From Acetobacter estunensis (GTDB taxonomy: Bacteria > Pseudomonadota > Alphaproteobacteria > Acetobacterales > Acetobacteraceae): a DNA stretch of 64,000 bases. The position numbers and the translations under genes were made by a program. Positions 37,239 to 46,623 of this stretch are shown here, one piece after another (positions within the stretch are counted from its first letter, which is position 1; each line of letters opens with the position of its first letter). Under the pieces are notes generated by a model. That model made no database searches. It was given only the letters and a program-made list of their open reading frames with translations, and was not told the DNA's origin. The DNA lies in NCBI RefSeq assembly GCF_019083805.1, contig NZ_JAHRDV010000001.1:310001-374000 (forward strand), read 5' to 3'.

Positions 37239-38234
37239 TTAGGAGTTTTCTTGCCTTCTGGATGGTTTTTTCCATCCGGTCAGAGAAACGTAGCTCCATA
37301 TCAGCAGGAATGTCGCCAGAATACCTGTGCCCAGAATCTGGAAATGATCGCTCAGAAAATCCGTCAGGCCGGTCAAGGGAAGGGGTAGATTCATGACACG
37401 GTTCACAAGAGGGATGCTCTCAATGATGGCGACGCCAAAAGCCGTTGCAGCGGATACAGAGGCAATCGCCAGAAGATAGTGTTTGCGGCGCTGAGAGGAA
37501 GGCGCGCTCCATCTCCACGCTTCCACCATCAGCACGGTATCGAGACTGTCCACCAGCATCATTCCGGCTGTGAACAGGAGGGGAAAGAGCAAAATCGTTG
37601 CGGGTGGCAGATCGGTTCGCGCCTGTGTGGTCGTCAGCCCAAGCAGACCGACTTCTGTAGCGGTGTCGAAGCCCAGTCCGAAGAGAAACCCCAGTGGGAA
37701 CATCTGCCATTCCTTGCCGATAATCTTCATCAGGGGACGCAGAAGCCATGAAACAGGCCCGAAAGGCTGGGTTTGGGCGGAGGTGCTGGGCGCGCGGATC
37801 AGGGATCGCACAAGTGCTGCGTTGAGTATGCCCATGAGGAGAAGGAAGGAAACGGAGACGGAGGTTCCGATCAGATTTCCGGTCAGGTGCCAACGTTCCA
37901 GCCAGTCCGATACGGGCAACAGGATGAGCGCACAGGTGGCAAGAATGACGACGCTTGAGTGACCGAGTGAGAAAAACAGTCCTGTGCTATAGGGCTTTCG
38001 TCCCTGTGCCATGAGTTTGCGCGTGACGGTGTCGATGGCAGCGATATGATCCGCGTCCATTGCGTGACGCAGTCCAAAGGTCCATGCGAGAAATGCTGGA
38101 GCCAGCATCGCAGGATGTGTGGCACTCACGAGAAGGGCTACAGCCCAGCATGTGAGATTGACCAGAACGAGGCCGCCCATCAGGCGGAAGACAGGGTTCT
38201 GGTACATGCAAAGAGAGTCCGCTTTCTTCAACAT
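37239..38234 (-). CDS. NiCoT family nickel/cobalt permease
   Basis: The 331-residue protein has about eight membrane segments and the NiCoT signatures: FGLRHAMDADHIAAIDTVTRK (His/Asp motif in helix II), LFFSLGHSSVVI, FGLGFDTATEVGLLGL and FTAGMMLVDSLDTVLM. These permeases (NixA, HoxN, NikL) import Ni2+ with high affinity. Beside urtE and 12 kb from urease, it most likely supplies nickel for UreC, and perhaps for the ureohydrolase if that uses nickel. An internal ATG at 38207 is an alternative start; neither has a strong ribosome-binding site. Confidence 0.92.
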   Translation of the reverse strand: MLKKADSLCMYQNPVFRLMGGLVLVNLTCWAVALLVSATHPAMLAPAFLAWTFGLRHAMDADHIAAIDTVTRKLMAQGRKPYSTGLFFSLGHSSVVILATCALILLPVSDWLERWHLTGNLIGTSVSVSFLLLMGILNAALVRSLIRAPSTSAQTQPFGPVSWLLRPLMKIIGKEWQMFPLGFLFGLGFDTATEVGLLGLTTTQARTDLPPATILLFPLLFTAGMMLVDSLDTVLMVEAWRWSAPSSQRRKHYLLAIASVSAATAFGVAIIESIPLVNRVMNLPLPLTGLTDFLSDHFQILGTGILATFLLIWSYVSLTGWKKPSRRQENS

Positions 38235-38334
38235 CAGTTATCAGCAGGCGATGTTGGATAGCTCGCCCATATTTCGACAATGGATGCAGGGGAGCGAGGT
38301 AGAGGCAATACGTAATTTTGAGAAATCGGATGTT

Positions 38335-38362
38335 CCCGGTGAGGTGTTATAGCCTCACCGGG
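38335..38362 (-). terminator. Hairpin after pgm
   Basis: CCCGGTGAGG and CCTCACCGGG form a perfect 10-bp stem around an 8-nt loop, directly after the pgm stop (minus strand). There is no T run on the minus side, so it is a weak terminator at best. It could instead protect the pgm mRNA end or separate pgm from the nickel permease gene. Confidence 0.5.
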
Positions 38363-38374
38363 TAAAGTGTTGCT

Positions 38375-40027
38375 TCAGGAACCGGCGGACAGAACCTTGG
38401 AAATGACATCCTGTGCTTCGTTCTGGATTTCCTTGAGATGCTCCGGGCTTTTGAAACTTTCAGCGTAAATCTTGTAAACATCTTCTGTGCCGGAGGGACG
38501 GGCGGCGAACCAGCCGTCCTTCGTCGTGACCTTCAGTCCGCCGATGGAGGCGTTGTTTCCCGGCGCCTTGGTCAGTTTGGCTGTGATGGTCTCGCCCGCC
38601 AGTGTGTCGCCCGGATATTGTTCGGGTGAGAGGTTGGCCAGCCGTGCCTTCTGCTCCGGTGTGGCGGCAGCATCGATGCGTGCGTAATATGCCGTGCCCA
38701 GCCGCTTTGCGATGTCGTGATAATGCGCGCTTGGGTTCTTGCCGGTTTTCGCCGTGATCTCGGCAGCAAGAAGGCCAAGGATGATTCCATCCTTATCGGT
38801 CGTCCAGACCGTGCCGTCACGGCGGAGGAAGGAGGCTCCGGCACTTTCTTCTCCCCCGAAGCCGAGGCTTCCGTCCAGCAGCCCGGGGACGAACCACTTG
38901 AAGCCTACGGGCACTTCCACCAACTTACGCCCAAGCTCAGCCGCCACACGGTCGATCAATCCGCTGCTGACCAGCGTTTTGCCAATGCCGGTGTCAGCGC
39001 TCCACTGTGGGCGGTTGCGGTAAAGATAGGAAATGGCGACGGCCAGATAGTGGTTCGGGTTCATCAGCCCGTCAGGTTGGGCCACGATGCCATGCCGATC
39101 CGCATCCGTGTCGTTGGCGAAAGCGACGTCGAAAGTTTTTCCCATTTCGATCAGTCGGGCCATGGCGTAGGGAGAGGAGCAGTCCATGCGGATCTGACCG
39201 TCCCAGTCGGCGGTCATGAAGCCGAACTGTGGATCGACTTCTTCGCTCACGACCGTGGCGTTGAGGCCGTAACGCGCGATGATTGGCTGCCAGTAACGCA
39301 CAGCCGCTCCACCGAGCGGATCTATGCCGATCTTCACGCCCGCGTCACGGATGGCGGCCATGTCGATGACAGAGCCCAGATCTTCCACATAGGGCGTCAC
39401 GAAGTCATGGCGTGTGATGCACGGCTCGTTGATGGCGCGCTCGAATGTCAGGCGCTTCACCTCTTTGAGGCCATTGGCGAGGAAACCGTTTGCCATGTCC
39501 TGGATGGCTTTGGTGATGTCGGAATCGGCCGGACCACCATGCGGGGGGTTGTATTTGAAGCCGCCATCCGTGGGCGGGTTGTGCGAGGGCGTGACCACGA
39601 TGCCGTCGGCCAGACCGCTTTTGCGTCCGCGATTATAGGTCAGGATCGCATGGGAGATGACAGGCGTGGGAGTGTAGCCATCGTCATGAGCGATGTGGAC
39701 GGCAATGCCGTGGGCCGCTAGCACTTCGATGGCCGTGCGCTGGGCGGGGGCGGAGACGGCGTGGGTGTCGATGCCCATGAAAAGAGGGCCGTCGATGCCC
39801 TGTGCCTTTCGATAGCGGGCAATGCCTTCACAAATGGCGAGGATATGGTTCTCGTTGAAGCTGGTGTTCAGCGGTGCGCCACGATGACCGGAGGTGCCAA
39901 ACGACACACGCTGCGTGGGGATGGAGGGATTGGGCTTGCGTTCGTAATAGGCGGCGATCACGGCCGGAATGTCGGGAAGATCGGATGCTGGCAGGCGTTT
40001 TCCGGCCAATGGGCTGATCTTTGCCAT
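38375..40027 (-). CDS. pgm: Phosphoglucomutase (alpha-D-glucose phosphate-specific)
   Basis: The 550-residue enzyme interconverts glucose 1-phosphate and glucose 6-phosphate. The phosphoserine loop is in [15 protein letters not shown], the metal loop in [13 protein letters not shown], the sugar-binding loop in [16 protein letters not shown] and the phosphate-binding end in [19 protein letters not shown]. Its length matches E. coli Pgm. It is last in the glycogen/trehalose run, 97 bp after treY, and links polymer sugar to central metabolism. Confidence 0.96.
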   Translation of the reverse strand: MAKISPLAGKRLPASDLPDIPAVIAAYYERKPNPSIPTQRVSFGTSGHRGAPLNTSFNENHILAICEGIARYRKAQGIDGPLFMGIDTHAVSAPAQRTAIEVLAAHGIAVHIAHDDGYTPTPVISHAILTYNRGRKSGLADGIVVTPSHNPPTDGGFKYNPPHGGPADSDITKAIQDMANGFLANGLKEVKRLTFERAINEPCITRHDFVTPYVEDLGSVIDMAAIRDAGVKIGIDPLGGAAVRYWQPIIARYGLNATVVSEEVDPQFGFMTADWDGQIRMDCSSPYAMARLIEMGKTFDVAFANDTDADRHGIVAQPDGLMNPNHYLAVAISYLYRNRPQWSADTGIGKTLVSSGLIDRVAAELGRKLVEVPVGFKWFVPGLLDGSLGFGGEESAGASFLRRDGTVWTTDKDGIILGLLAAEITAKTGKNPSAHYHDIAKRLGTAYYARIDAAATPEQKARLANLSPEQYPGDTLAGETITAKLTKAPGNNASIGGLKVTTKDGWFAARPSGTEDVYKIYAESFKSPEHLKEIQNEAQDVISKVLSAGS

Positions 40028-40124
40028 GAGTGGAACGGTCCTCGTTTCTCAGTTTTGCGATAACGCTCGCACGGTAACAAACAACCTTCGGGGCTGACGG
40101 TCCAGCCCTGAAGGGAATGTCTGT

Positions 40125-42833
40125 TCATGTCTCCCAAACAAGACAATCCAGTGGCACCATGCCAGTTTCGAACGGCCAGATGGGATGCGACCCGATGTCG
40201 AGCGAGCGTTCCCGCAGGAGGCTGCGCCATTGTCCGTGACATTTCACGGGCAGGGTGAAGGGGGCGGGCGGTTGAGTGAGAGCAAGAGTGGCCGGGTCAG
40301 GGGCGAGAGTATGAGTGTGACGAGGTGCCATTACCAGTAGCCGCTGGTTTCCGAGAGTGCGCAGGAAAGCGACGATATGCTGCGTGTTCAGGGAGATAGG
40401 GTGATAGGAGCCGTCCCGAAACAGGTTAGGGTGCTGAGCACGAAAGGTGAGCAGCCGTGCAATGAGCTGGAGTTTGATCGCGCCATCGGGCCATGTGGCG
40501 GCGGCGTGGTCGATGTCGGAAGCGGCTTGGAGCAGTTCCGACCGGCTTTTGAAATCGACAGGTCGCCGGTTGTCGGGATCGACCAGACTGAAATCCCATA
40601 ACTCGCAGCCTTGATAAAGATCCGGCACGCCGGGAGCAGTAAGGCGCAGCAGAGTTTGGGACAGGCTGTTCAGGGCGGCCGCTGGCGCGATCTGTCGGAC
40701 GAACCGGGTCATGTCGCGTTGGAAATCCAATGAGCTGGATGTGTCCAACAAGTGAGCAAGGTAGTCCTGGCACGCGCTTTCATACGACTCATTGGGGTCG
40801 AGCCAGCTTGTATGACGCTTTCCTTCGCGGAGCGCCTTGGTCAACCAATCCGCCATGCGGGGGCCGAACTCTTCATTGGGGTAATCCTGAACAGGCCATG
40901 CACCAAGGAGGCTTTGGTAGAGCATGAGTGCATCGACACGATCGGGGGCGTGGTTTGATGTGTGCTTCTCCAGCCAGGATGTAACGAGTGCGTGCCACTG
41001 TTCGGGCATTTCGCTAAGAATGGCAATCCGCATCCGACTGTCTTCGCCGCGCTTGTGATCATGTGTCGCGGTGGCGAGCAGGGAGTGGGGATGGGTCGCA
41101 TGTCGCTTTTGGCAGGCTTCATGAAAAGCGGCGACCGGCAGCGCCAGTGTGTCGGGCGCACTGCCGACTTCGTTGCGTGAGGGCAGACGCACATTCCGAT
41201 AGAATGCTGTGTCTTCAAGAGATTTTGCGGTGAGCGGGGCTGTGAGATGCTCGAAGGCGCGTTGAATGCGGCGCACTGCGGGGGAGGGACCGGTTTCAAC
41301 AGGTGTAGTGAGCAACGCGCTCATGCGTTGAAGAAGAAGATGGTGGAAGGAAGGGATCTCCTTGCGCGCTGCGATTACAGCCTGTGACAAAGCCGCCCGG
41401 TCGGCGGTGTGATCCATGGGGAGATCGTCGGCATAATAACAGCGATAGCGCGGAAAGTGACGCAGGAGGACTGTCAGAACAGTCTTGATGGCGGAGGGTG
41501 TCGTTTCGCAGGAAAGTGACGCGAAGGACGCATGCAACAGACGGGTGAGCCGCTCACATTCGGCGGGGAATAAAACGTGCAGAATCTCGTCACGAGCCTG
41601 TCGTTCTGTTTCCTCCATGGTATTCGGCACGTCACTGCGCGTATCCTGCCACAGGGCATCCAGCACGTCTTTTCCGTTGGCATCGTGCAAAAGAAGAGAA
41701 ACCTGTTCCATGAAATCGTAACCCGTCGTACCGTCCACGTCCCACTCGGCGGGCAGGTTTTCACCGGGAGCGAGGATTTTTTCCACATGGATCGATACAG
41801 GTCCACTCGAAGACTGTTCCGAGGGGAACATCCTCTGACGTAACCGTCGGCAATAGGCGGCGGGAGCGGCAAGGCCATCAATATGGTCGATCCGCAGCCC
41901 ATCGATGATTCCTTCATCGAGGAGCGACAGCACATAATGGTGGGTGTCGGTGAAGACTTTCTCACGTTCGACGCAGATGGCGCCTAGGGATGTGTTGTCG
42001 AAGAAACGTCGCCAGTTGAGAAGTTCGGACGCTGTGCGCCACCATGCGCAGACCCAGTTCTGGCGGTCGATCAGATGGCGCAATTGCTCGCGTCCCGGCT
42101 GATGGGCGGGATTGAAGCGCATGGTCAGGGCGGACAGTACATCGGCACCGATTGCTGTGTTCAGCCATAGGGAAAGCGCCTTGAGTGTCTGGGCACAGTC
42201 CCTGTCCGGCGTGCTGCGTTCCGCCATGACCGTCAGGGCAGCGGACAGGGCGTGGGGGAGATCCATGCCTTTGAGCAGGCTGCTGTAATGAGCAGGAGAA
42301 ATGGGGAAGCGGTGGTCGTGATGGTGGATGAAGAAGAGTCCACTTTCGCGATCATGCTTCAGGTTCAGAGCGCCTGAGACCAGCGCCGCCTCGAAAGGAC
42401 GATCGAGAAAGGGAAGGAGCACACGTCCTGCAAGTTGAGGGTCGGGATCGTCCCAGGCGATATCGAAAAACTCGGCGTAGGGGCTGTTCTGACCCCATGC
42501 CAGAAGATTTTCCCACCAGATGTTTCCGGCACCTCCCACGGCCATGTGGTTGGGCACAATATCGAGGATCAGGCCCATATCGTGTTCGTGCAGCGTGTGG
42601 GCAAGGCGTCGCAGGGCGGCCTCACCACCTAGTGTCGGATCAATATGATGGCAGTCGAGAACGTCGTATCCATGGGGCGAGCCCGGTGTGGCCGTCAGGA
42701 GAGGTGAAGCATAGATATGGCTGATGCCCAACCGTGCGAAGTAAGGCACCAGTTCGACCGCGTGATCCAGCGTCAAGCCCTGCCGGAACTGAAGGCGGAT
42801 GGTGGCGCGCAAAGCTGGTCGCAGGCAGGGCAT
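40125..42833 (-). CDS. treY: Maltooligosyltrehalose synthase
   Basis: TreY isomerises the reducing end of malto-oligosaccharides to a trehalosyl unit, the first step of the TreY-TreZ route. The 902-residue GH13 enzyme starts MPCLRPALRATIRLQFRQGL, then YFARLGISHIYASPLLTATPGSPHGYDV, a TreY hallmark. GLRIDHIDGLAAP carries the nucleophile aspartate; VEKILAPGE and TTGYDFMEQV are further TreY blocks. An open frame continues to 43139 inside malQ and is not TreY-like, so 42833 is chosen (GAGAAG just upstream). It lies 17 bp behind malQ. Confidence 0.95.
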   Translation of the reverse strand: MPCLRPALRATIRLQFRQGLTLDHAVELVPYFARLGISHIYASPLLTATPGSPHGYDVLDCHHIDPTLGGEAALRRLAHTLHEHDMGLILDIVPNHMAVGGAGNIWWENLLAWGQNSPYAEFFDIAWDDPDPQLAGRVLLPFLDRPFEAALVSGALNLKHDRESGLFFIHHHDHRFPISPAHYSSLLKGMDLPHALSAALTVMAERSTPDRDCAQTLKALSLWLNTAIGADVLSALTMRFNPAHQPGREQLRHLIDRQNWVCAWWRTASELLNWRRFFDNTSLGAICVEREKVFTDTHHYVLSLLDEGIIDGLRIDHIDGLAAPAAYCRRLRQRMFPSEQSSSGPVSIHVEKILAPGENLPAEWDVDGTTGYDFMEQVSLLLHDANGKDVLDALWQDTRSDVPNTMEETERQARDEILHVLFPAECERLTRLLHASFASLSCETTPSAIKTVLTVLLRHFPRYRCYYADDLPMDHTADRAALSQAVIAARKEIPSFHHLLLQRMSALLTTPVETGPSPAVRRIQRAFEHLTAPLTAKSLEDTAFYRNVRLPSRNEVGSAPDTLALPVAAFHEACQKRHATHPHSLLATATHDHKRGEDSRMRIAILSEMPEQWHALVTSWLEKHTSNHAPDRVDALMLYQSLLGAWPVQDYPNEEFGPRMADWLTKALREGKRHTSWLDPNESYESACQDYLAHLLDTSSSLDFQRDMTRFVRQIAPAAALNSLSQTLLRLTAPGVPDLYQGCELWDFSLVDPDNRRPVDFKSRSELLQAASDIDHAAATWPDGAIKLQLIARLLTFRAQHPNLFRDGSYHPISLNTQHIVAFLRTLGNQRLLVMAPRHTHTLAPDPATLALTQPPAPFTLPVKCHGQWRSLLRERSLDIGSHPIWPFETGMVPLDCLVWET

Positions 42834-42850
42834 AGCGCTTCTCGCAATAG

Positions 42851-44839
42851 TTAAGAACGAGGACGAGATGTTTTCAGAAGGGTCAGACGCTTCTTCGTGC
42901 CGCGTCGTGCCAGAAGCGTGCGAGCCGGGACTGGATAGCGTTGACGCCAGTTGGGGTGGCTGGTGGTGGTGCCAGGCACGTTGGGTTGTTCGTTTAACCC
43001 CGCGAGGTCTTCCAGTGGCACGATAGCGAGTGGGCAGGGTGTGTCCGCTACGAAACTGACGGCACGATCCACGAAAGTGGCAGCTCCTGTCGGACTGGAA
43101 GGAGGTTCGGGCACCGTTCGACCCGCCACGGCCGTCCATAAGGCGGTCCTTTCGGCACCGCGTTGTATCTGGGAGGAGACGTCAGTCGTGGCAAGATCAA
43201 GTCCCTGCCACCAGCGGGCCAATGGGGGTAAGTCATGGGTTGTCGTCATCGCCACGGCCGTTCGGGACCATTGCCTGCAAGGGAGAAAGGCACCCTCTGA
43301 ATCACGTTGAAATGGAAGGACGTTCATGCCTGTCAGGCCATGGCGGATCATGTCCTTGCGGAATGCGGGTTCGACAGTGCCCAGAGCTTCCCCGATGAGG
43401 ACAGCGTTGGCGCGAGAGGCTTCCAGTGTGGCCAGCCTCATGAGATCGGCACTGGGATAGGTGAGATAGGCGCCTTCTTCCGGACCTTCCCCCTTGGGGA
43501 TGATCCAGAGCCGCCGTAGCCCCATGACATGATCGATGCGCAGACCGCCCACATGGGCGAGATTGGCGCGCAGCATGGCGATAAAGCCCTGATAGCCATT
43601 GGCATGCAGACCATGGGGGGAGAAGGTGGTCAGTCCCCAGTTTTGTCCGGCGCGGCTGAGGGCATCGGGAGGTGCGCCGATCGAGATTTCGGTGAGGTGT
43701 TCGCCCTGATGCGCCCAGCACTCGCTGCCGGCCGGATCGACGCCTACGGCGAGATCGGCGATCAGCCCGATCCGCATTCCGCTCTTGTGGGCGTTATCCT
43801 GTGCTGCGAGCAGACTGCGGGAAGCGATCCATTGTAGAAACCGATGAAAGTCGATCTCCCTCATCATCTCATGGGCGAAATGGGCCGTTTCGGGGGAGGT
43901 AGGATTGCGAACGGAGAGGGGCCAGAGCCGCCAGTCTCCACCCCGTGGTCCGCGTTGGGTGCTCTGCGTGTGCAGCGTTTCAAAAATGGCGTGTCGTTGA
44001 AGTTCAATTCCGCCGGTGTGGATGAACTCGGTAAAATCGGCGGGTGGAGCAGGAGCAATATGAAGATCATAGAGTGCACGGAGAAGCTTCAGGCGTAGAT
44101 GTCCAGCGCGTGGCCAGTCGATGAGGGAGGCTGTTTCAAGTTGATGCAGTTCTTCGAGATTCAGGCGTGCGTGTTTGCGGGCGGCTTGTAGTGTGGCGGT
44201 GTCGAAGGTGCAACTTGGATCGGCCAGTAACACGTTGAAAAATTGCCGGCTGGATGGAGAATAGGGGCTGTACTGCGCGGGATTGCTGGCGAACATGGCA
44301 TGGGTGGGGCTGAGCAGAAGTGCGTCGGCCTCCGCTGTTCCCGTGCGTTTCGCGAGGTCAGCGACAGCGCCAAGATGGCCGATACCGCCATCGCCCTGAC
44401 TCCTGAGGCTGTAGACCTGAACGGCAAGGCCCCAGCCGCGTCCTACGATGGGAGGAGCCTGCCGGGGTGCTACTGCGAGGGTGAACTCCCGGTTCGCCAC
44501 TGTCAGTGTGTGATATCCCGCGTCTATTATACGCGGCAGATGGAACTTGCCGTTACGGGCACGACGGAGCCGCCCCTCGATCCGGCGACCGTCTTCAAGA
44601 GCGACCGCGAAAGCAGGCGCGGCGTCCGTATTCTTTGTGCCATTGATGGGGATCGATGTGGAAGCACCTGTTTCGGTGACAAGCAGGGACGGTGTTCCGG
44701 AACCCGCTTTGGATTCAAGCAAGGGTACAAGACGGCGCAGAGTATCCACAGAGACCCGGCGCCTGTGTCCTTGAGCGTCCATCCAATTCACTTGCAACCC
44801 CAGACGCGTGGCCTGCCGGGTCAAGGTCTGGTCAGACAT
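42851..44839 (-). CDS. malQ: 4-alpha-glucanotransferase (amylomaltase)
   Basis: The 662-residue GH77 enzyme transfers maltosyl and longer glucans between chains. It contains GWGLAVQVYSLRSQGDGGIG, LLLSPTHAMFASNPAQYSPYSPSSR, LRIDHVMGLRRLWIIP with the nucleophile aspartate, AVLIGEALGTVEP with the acid/base glutamate, and TTHDLPPLARWWQG. It has an N-terminal extension of about 130 residues before the barrel, as in E. coli-type MalQ. It overlaps treZ by 8 bp. It can recycle the short chains left by GlgX or TreZ. Confidence 0.94.
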   Translation of the reverse strand: MSDQTLTRQATRLGLQVNWMDAQGHRRRVSVDTLRRLVPLLESKAGSGTPSLLVTETGASTSIPINGTKNTDAAPAFAVALEDGRRIEGRLRRARNGKFHLPRIIDAGYHTLTVANREFTLAVAPRQAPPIVGRGWGLAVQVYSLRSQGDGGIGHLGAVADLAKRTGTAEADALLLSPTHAMFASNPAQYSPYSPSSRQFFNVLLADPSCTFDTATLQAARKHARLNLEELHQLETASLIDWPRAGHLRLKLLRALYDLHIAPAPPADFTEFIHTGGIELQRHAIFETLHTQSTQRGPRGGDWRLWPLSVRNPTSPETAHFAHEMMREIDFHRFLQWIASRSLLAAQDNAHKSGMRIGLIADLAVGVDPAGSECWAHQGEHLTEISIGAPPDALSRAGQNWGLTTFSPHGLHANGYQGFIAMLRANLAHVGGLRIDHVMGLRRLWIIPKGEGPEEGAYLTYPSADLMRLATLEASRANAVLIGEALGTVEPAFRKDMIRHGLTGMNVLPFQRDSEGAFLPCRQWSRTAVAMTTTHDLPPLARWWQGLDLATTDVSSQIQRGAERTALWTAVAGRTVPEPPSSPTGAATFVDRAVSFVADTPCPLAIVPLEDLAGLNEQPNVPGTTTSHPNWRQRYPVPARTLLARRGTKKRLTLLKTSRPRS

Positions 44840-46610
44840 GATTGTCTCCCTCCAGCCATGCGAGAAGGCTTGCAGGCGGCAAGTCCGGGGATGAGAATGT
44901 CGTGCGCAGTCCGTAGAGAAAGGTTCCGTGGGGAGCGGAAGGGAGTTGAGTGAGCATTGTGCTCAGATTGAACGCGATGTTCAGAATGGAACCGTCTTCC
45001 ATCGACCACCGGGCGAACAGCGCACAGCCTTGCTTCGTGAGATGCGTAACGTCCAGTCCACGGGCATTCTTCAGGCGCGGCACGATATATTGGTGCCGCA
45101 GACGCAGGAGTTCACGTGTGCGGTCCAGCCATTCCTTATGTTCCGGCTGTTCCATTTCTCGACGGTCAGGACGTGAATGTTCGAAAGTCCGCGGATCGTT
45201 CGGGTCCGGGATAAGTTCGCGACGATGGGGGTCATGAAAATGGCTGAAAGAGGCGAATTCCTGTCGCCGTCCATCGCGCACGATCCGGGCCAGTTCCGGG
45301 TTGTGGCTGGTGAAAAAGAAGAACGGCGTGCGTGTTCCCCACTCGTCTCCAAAAAAGATCATGGGGATCTGAGGGGAGAGTAGAAGAAGTGCGTAGGCTG
45401 TTTCCAGCATGTGCGGCTGCGCAAGAACTGTCAGTCGTTCTCCCATGGCGCGGTTGCCGGTCTGGTCGTGGTTTTGCAGAAAAAGGATGAATTTCTCAGC
45501 CGCCAGATCCGAAGATGGAGAACCCCGCGGTTTGCCCGTGACAGGCGATTTGTCCCCCTGAAACCGAAATCCCTCTTTGAGAACGCACGCAAGGTCCATT
45601 GTGGGGTTGGATGCGAAATTCCCATAATAGCCGTCTGTTTCACCAGTGAGGATGACGTGCAGGGCATTGTGTCCGTCATCGTTCCACTGGGCGGTAAAGC
45701 CCTCGCGCAGCAGACGGGCGTCGTTGTTTTCGTTCTCAAGGATCAAATGAACGTGGCGGTCCGGCTCCACGGTTTGTCTGACAGTTTCATGTAACTCCGT
45801 AAGCCAGTCCTGTTCTGTAATGGCCTGCACGGCGTCCAGCCGCAGACCGTCGAAGCGGAACTCCATGAGCCAGTAGAGTGCATTGTCGATGAAGAAATCA
45901 CGTACTGCTCGTTGGGTGAAGTCGATGGCATGACCCCATGGGGTGCGGCGATCCTGGAGGAAAAAGGGGCGCGCATACTGTTCGATGAAGTTTCCATCCG
46001 GTCCGAAGTGATTATAGACAACATCGAGAAAAATCATGAGACCGAGTGTATGGGCGCGGTCGATCAGCGCCTTGAGTTCATCTGGTGTGCCGTAAGCGCT
46101 TTCGGGTGCAAAAGGCAGAACGCCGTCATATCCCCAGTTGCGACCGCCGGGAAATTCCGCAATCGGCATGAGTTCGATGGCAGTAATGCCAAATGCGGCG
46201 ATGCGTGGAAGATCGGCAGCCAGCTTTGTATAGCCGCCCGCAAGTCCAATATGCACTTCGTAGATAACGGCTTTTTCCCAAGGTCTCCCTTGCCAACGTG
46301 GGTTCTGCCAACGATAGCTTTCGGGATCGGTCACCTCACTGGGGCCATGCACGTCTTCGGGCTGACGGGTGGAGGCTGGATCGGGGACCAGCAGATCGGG
46401 GGCCACGCGATAGCGATAACGTAGGCCAGCTCCCGTGGGTGTTTCGCATACGAACCCTCCGTGGTCGTCCGCTGTCATTGGGACGGGTGGATGATCTTCC
46501 GCTTCAAGTTGGACGGAGGAGCAGGAAGGCGCCCAAAGGTGAAAGCGCGTGCGGTGCGGTGAAAGGAGCACCGCACCTTGCTTGCGGAGGTAACGATCAC
46601 TCTGGGACAT
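44832..46610 (-). CDS. treZ: Maltooligosyltrehalose trehalohydrolase
   Basis: TreZ cleaves trehalose off the TreY product. The 592-residue GH13 enzyme has an N-terminal carbohydrate-binding domain (FHLWAPSCSSVQLE), then VIYEVHIGLAGGYTKLAADL, MPIAEFPGGRNWGYDGVLPFAP, FDGLRLDAVQAI with the nucleophile and LILENENNDARLL with the acid. FFGDEWGTRTPFFFFTSH is a TreZ marker. AAGGAGG precedes the start. It lies 14 bp behind glgX. Confidence 0.95.
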   Translation of the reverse strand: MSQSDRYLRKQGAVLLSPHRTRFHLWAPSCSSVQLEAEDHPPVPMTADDHGGFVCETPTGAGLRYRYRVAPDLLVPDPASTRQPEDVHGPSEVTDPESYRWQNPRWQGRPWEKAVIYEVHIGLAGGYTKLAADLPRIAAFGITAIELMPIAEFPGGRNWGYDGVLPFAPESAYGTPDELKALIDRAHTLGLMIFLDVVYNHFGPDGNFIEQYARPFFLQDRRTPWGHAIDFTQRAVRDFFIDNALYWLMEFRFDGLRLDAVQAITEQDWLTELHETVRQTVEPDRHVHLILENENNDARLLREGFTAQWNDDGHNALHVILTGETDGYYGNFASNPTMDLACVLKEGFRFQGDKSPVTGKPRGSPSSDLAAEKFILFLQNHDQTGNRAMGERLTVLAQPHMLETAYALLLLSPQIPMIFFGDEWGTRTPFFFFTSHNPELARIVRDGRRQEFASFSHFHDPHRRELIPDPNDPRTFEHSRPDRREMEQPEHKEWLDRTRELLRLRHQYIVPRLKNARGLDVTHLTKQGCALFARWSMEDGSILNIAFNLSTMLTQLPSAPHGTFLYGLRTTFSSPDLPPASLLAWLEGDNHV

Positions 46611-46623
46611 GGCCTGCCTCCTT

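Noticed and set aside
42834..43139. 102-residue N-terminal extension of TreY
   Set aside because: It overlaps the 3' part of malQ in another frame, and the sequence is low-complexity. The conserved TreY start is at 42833.
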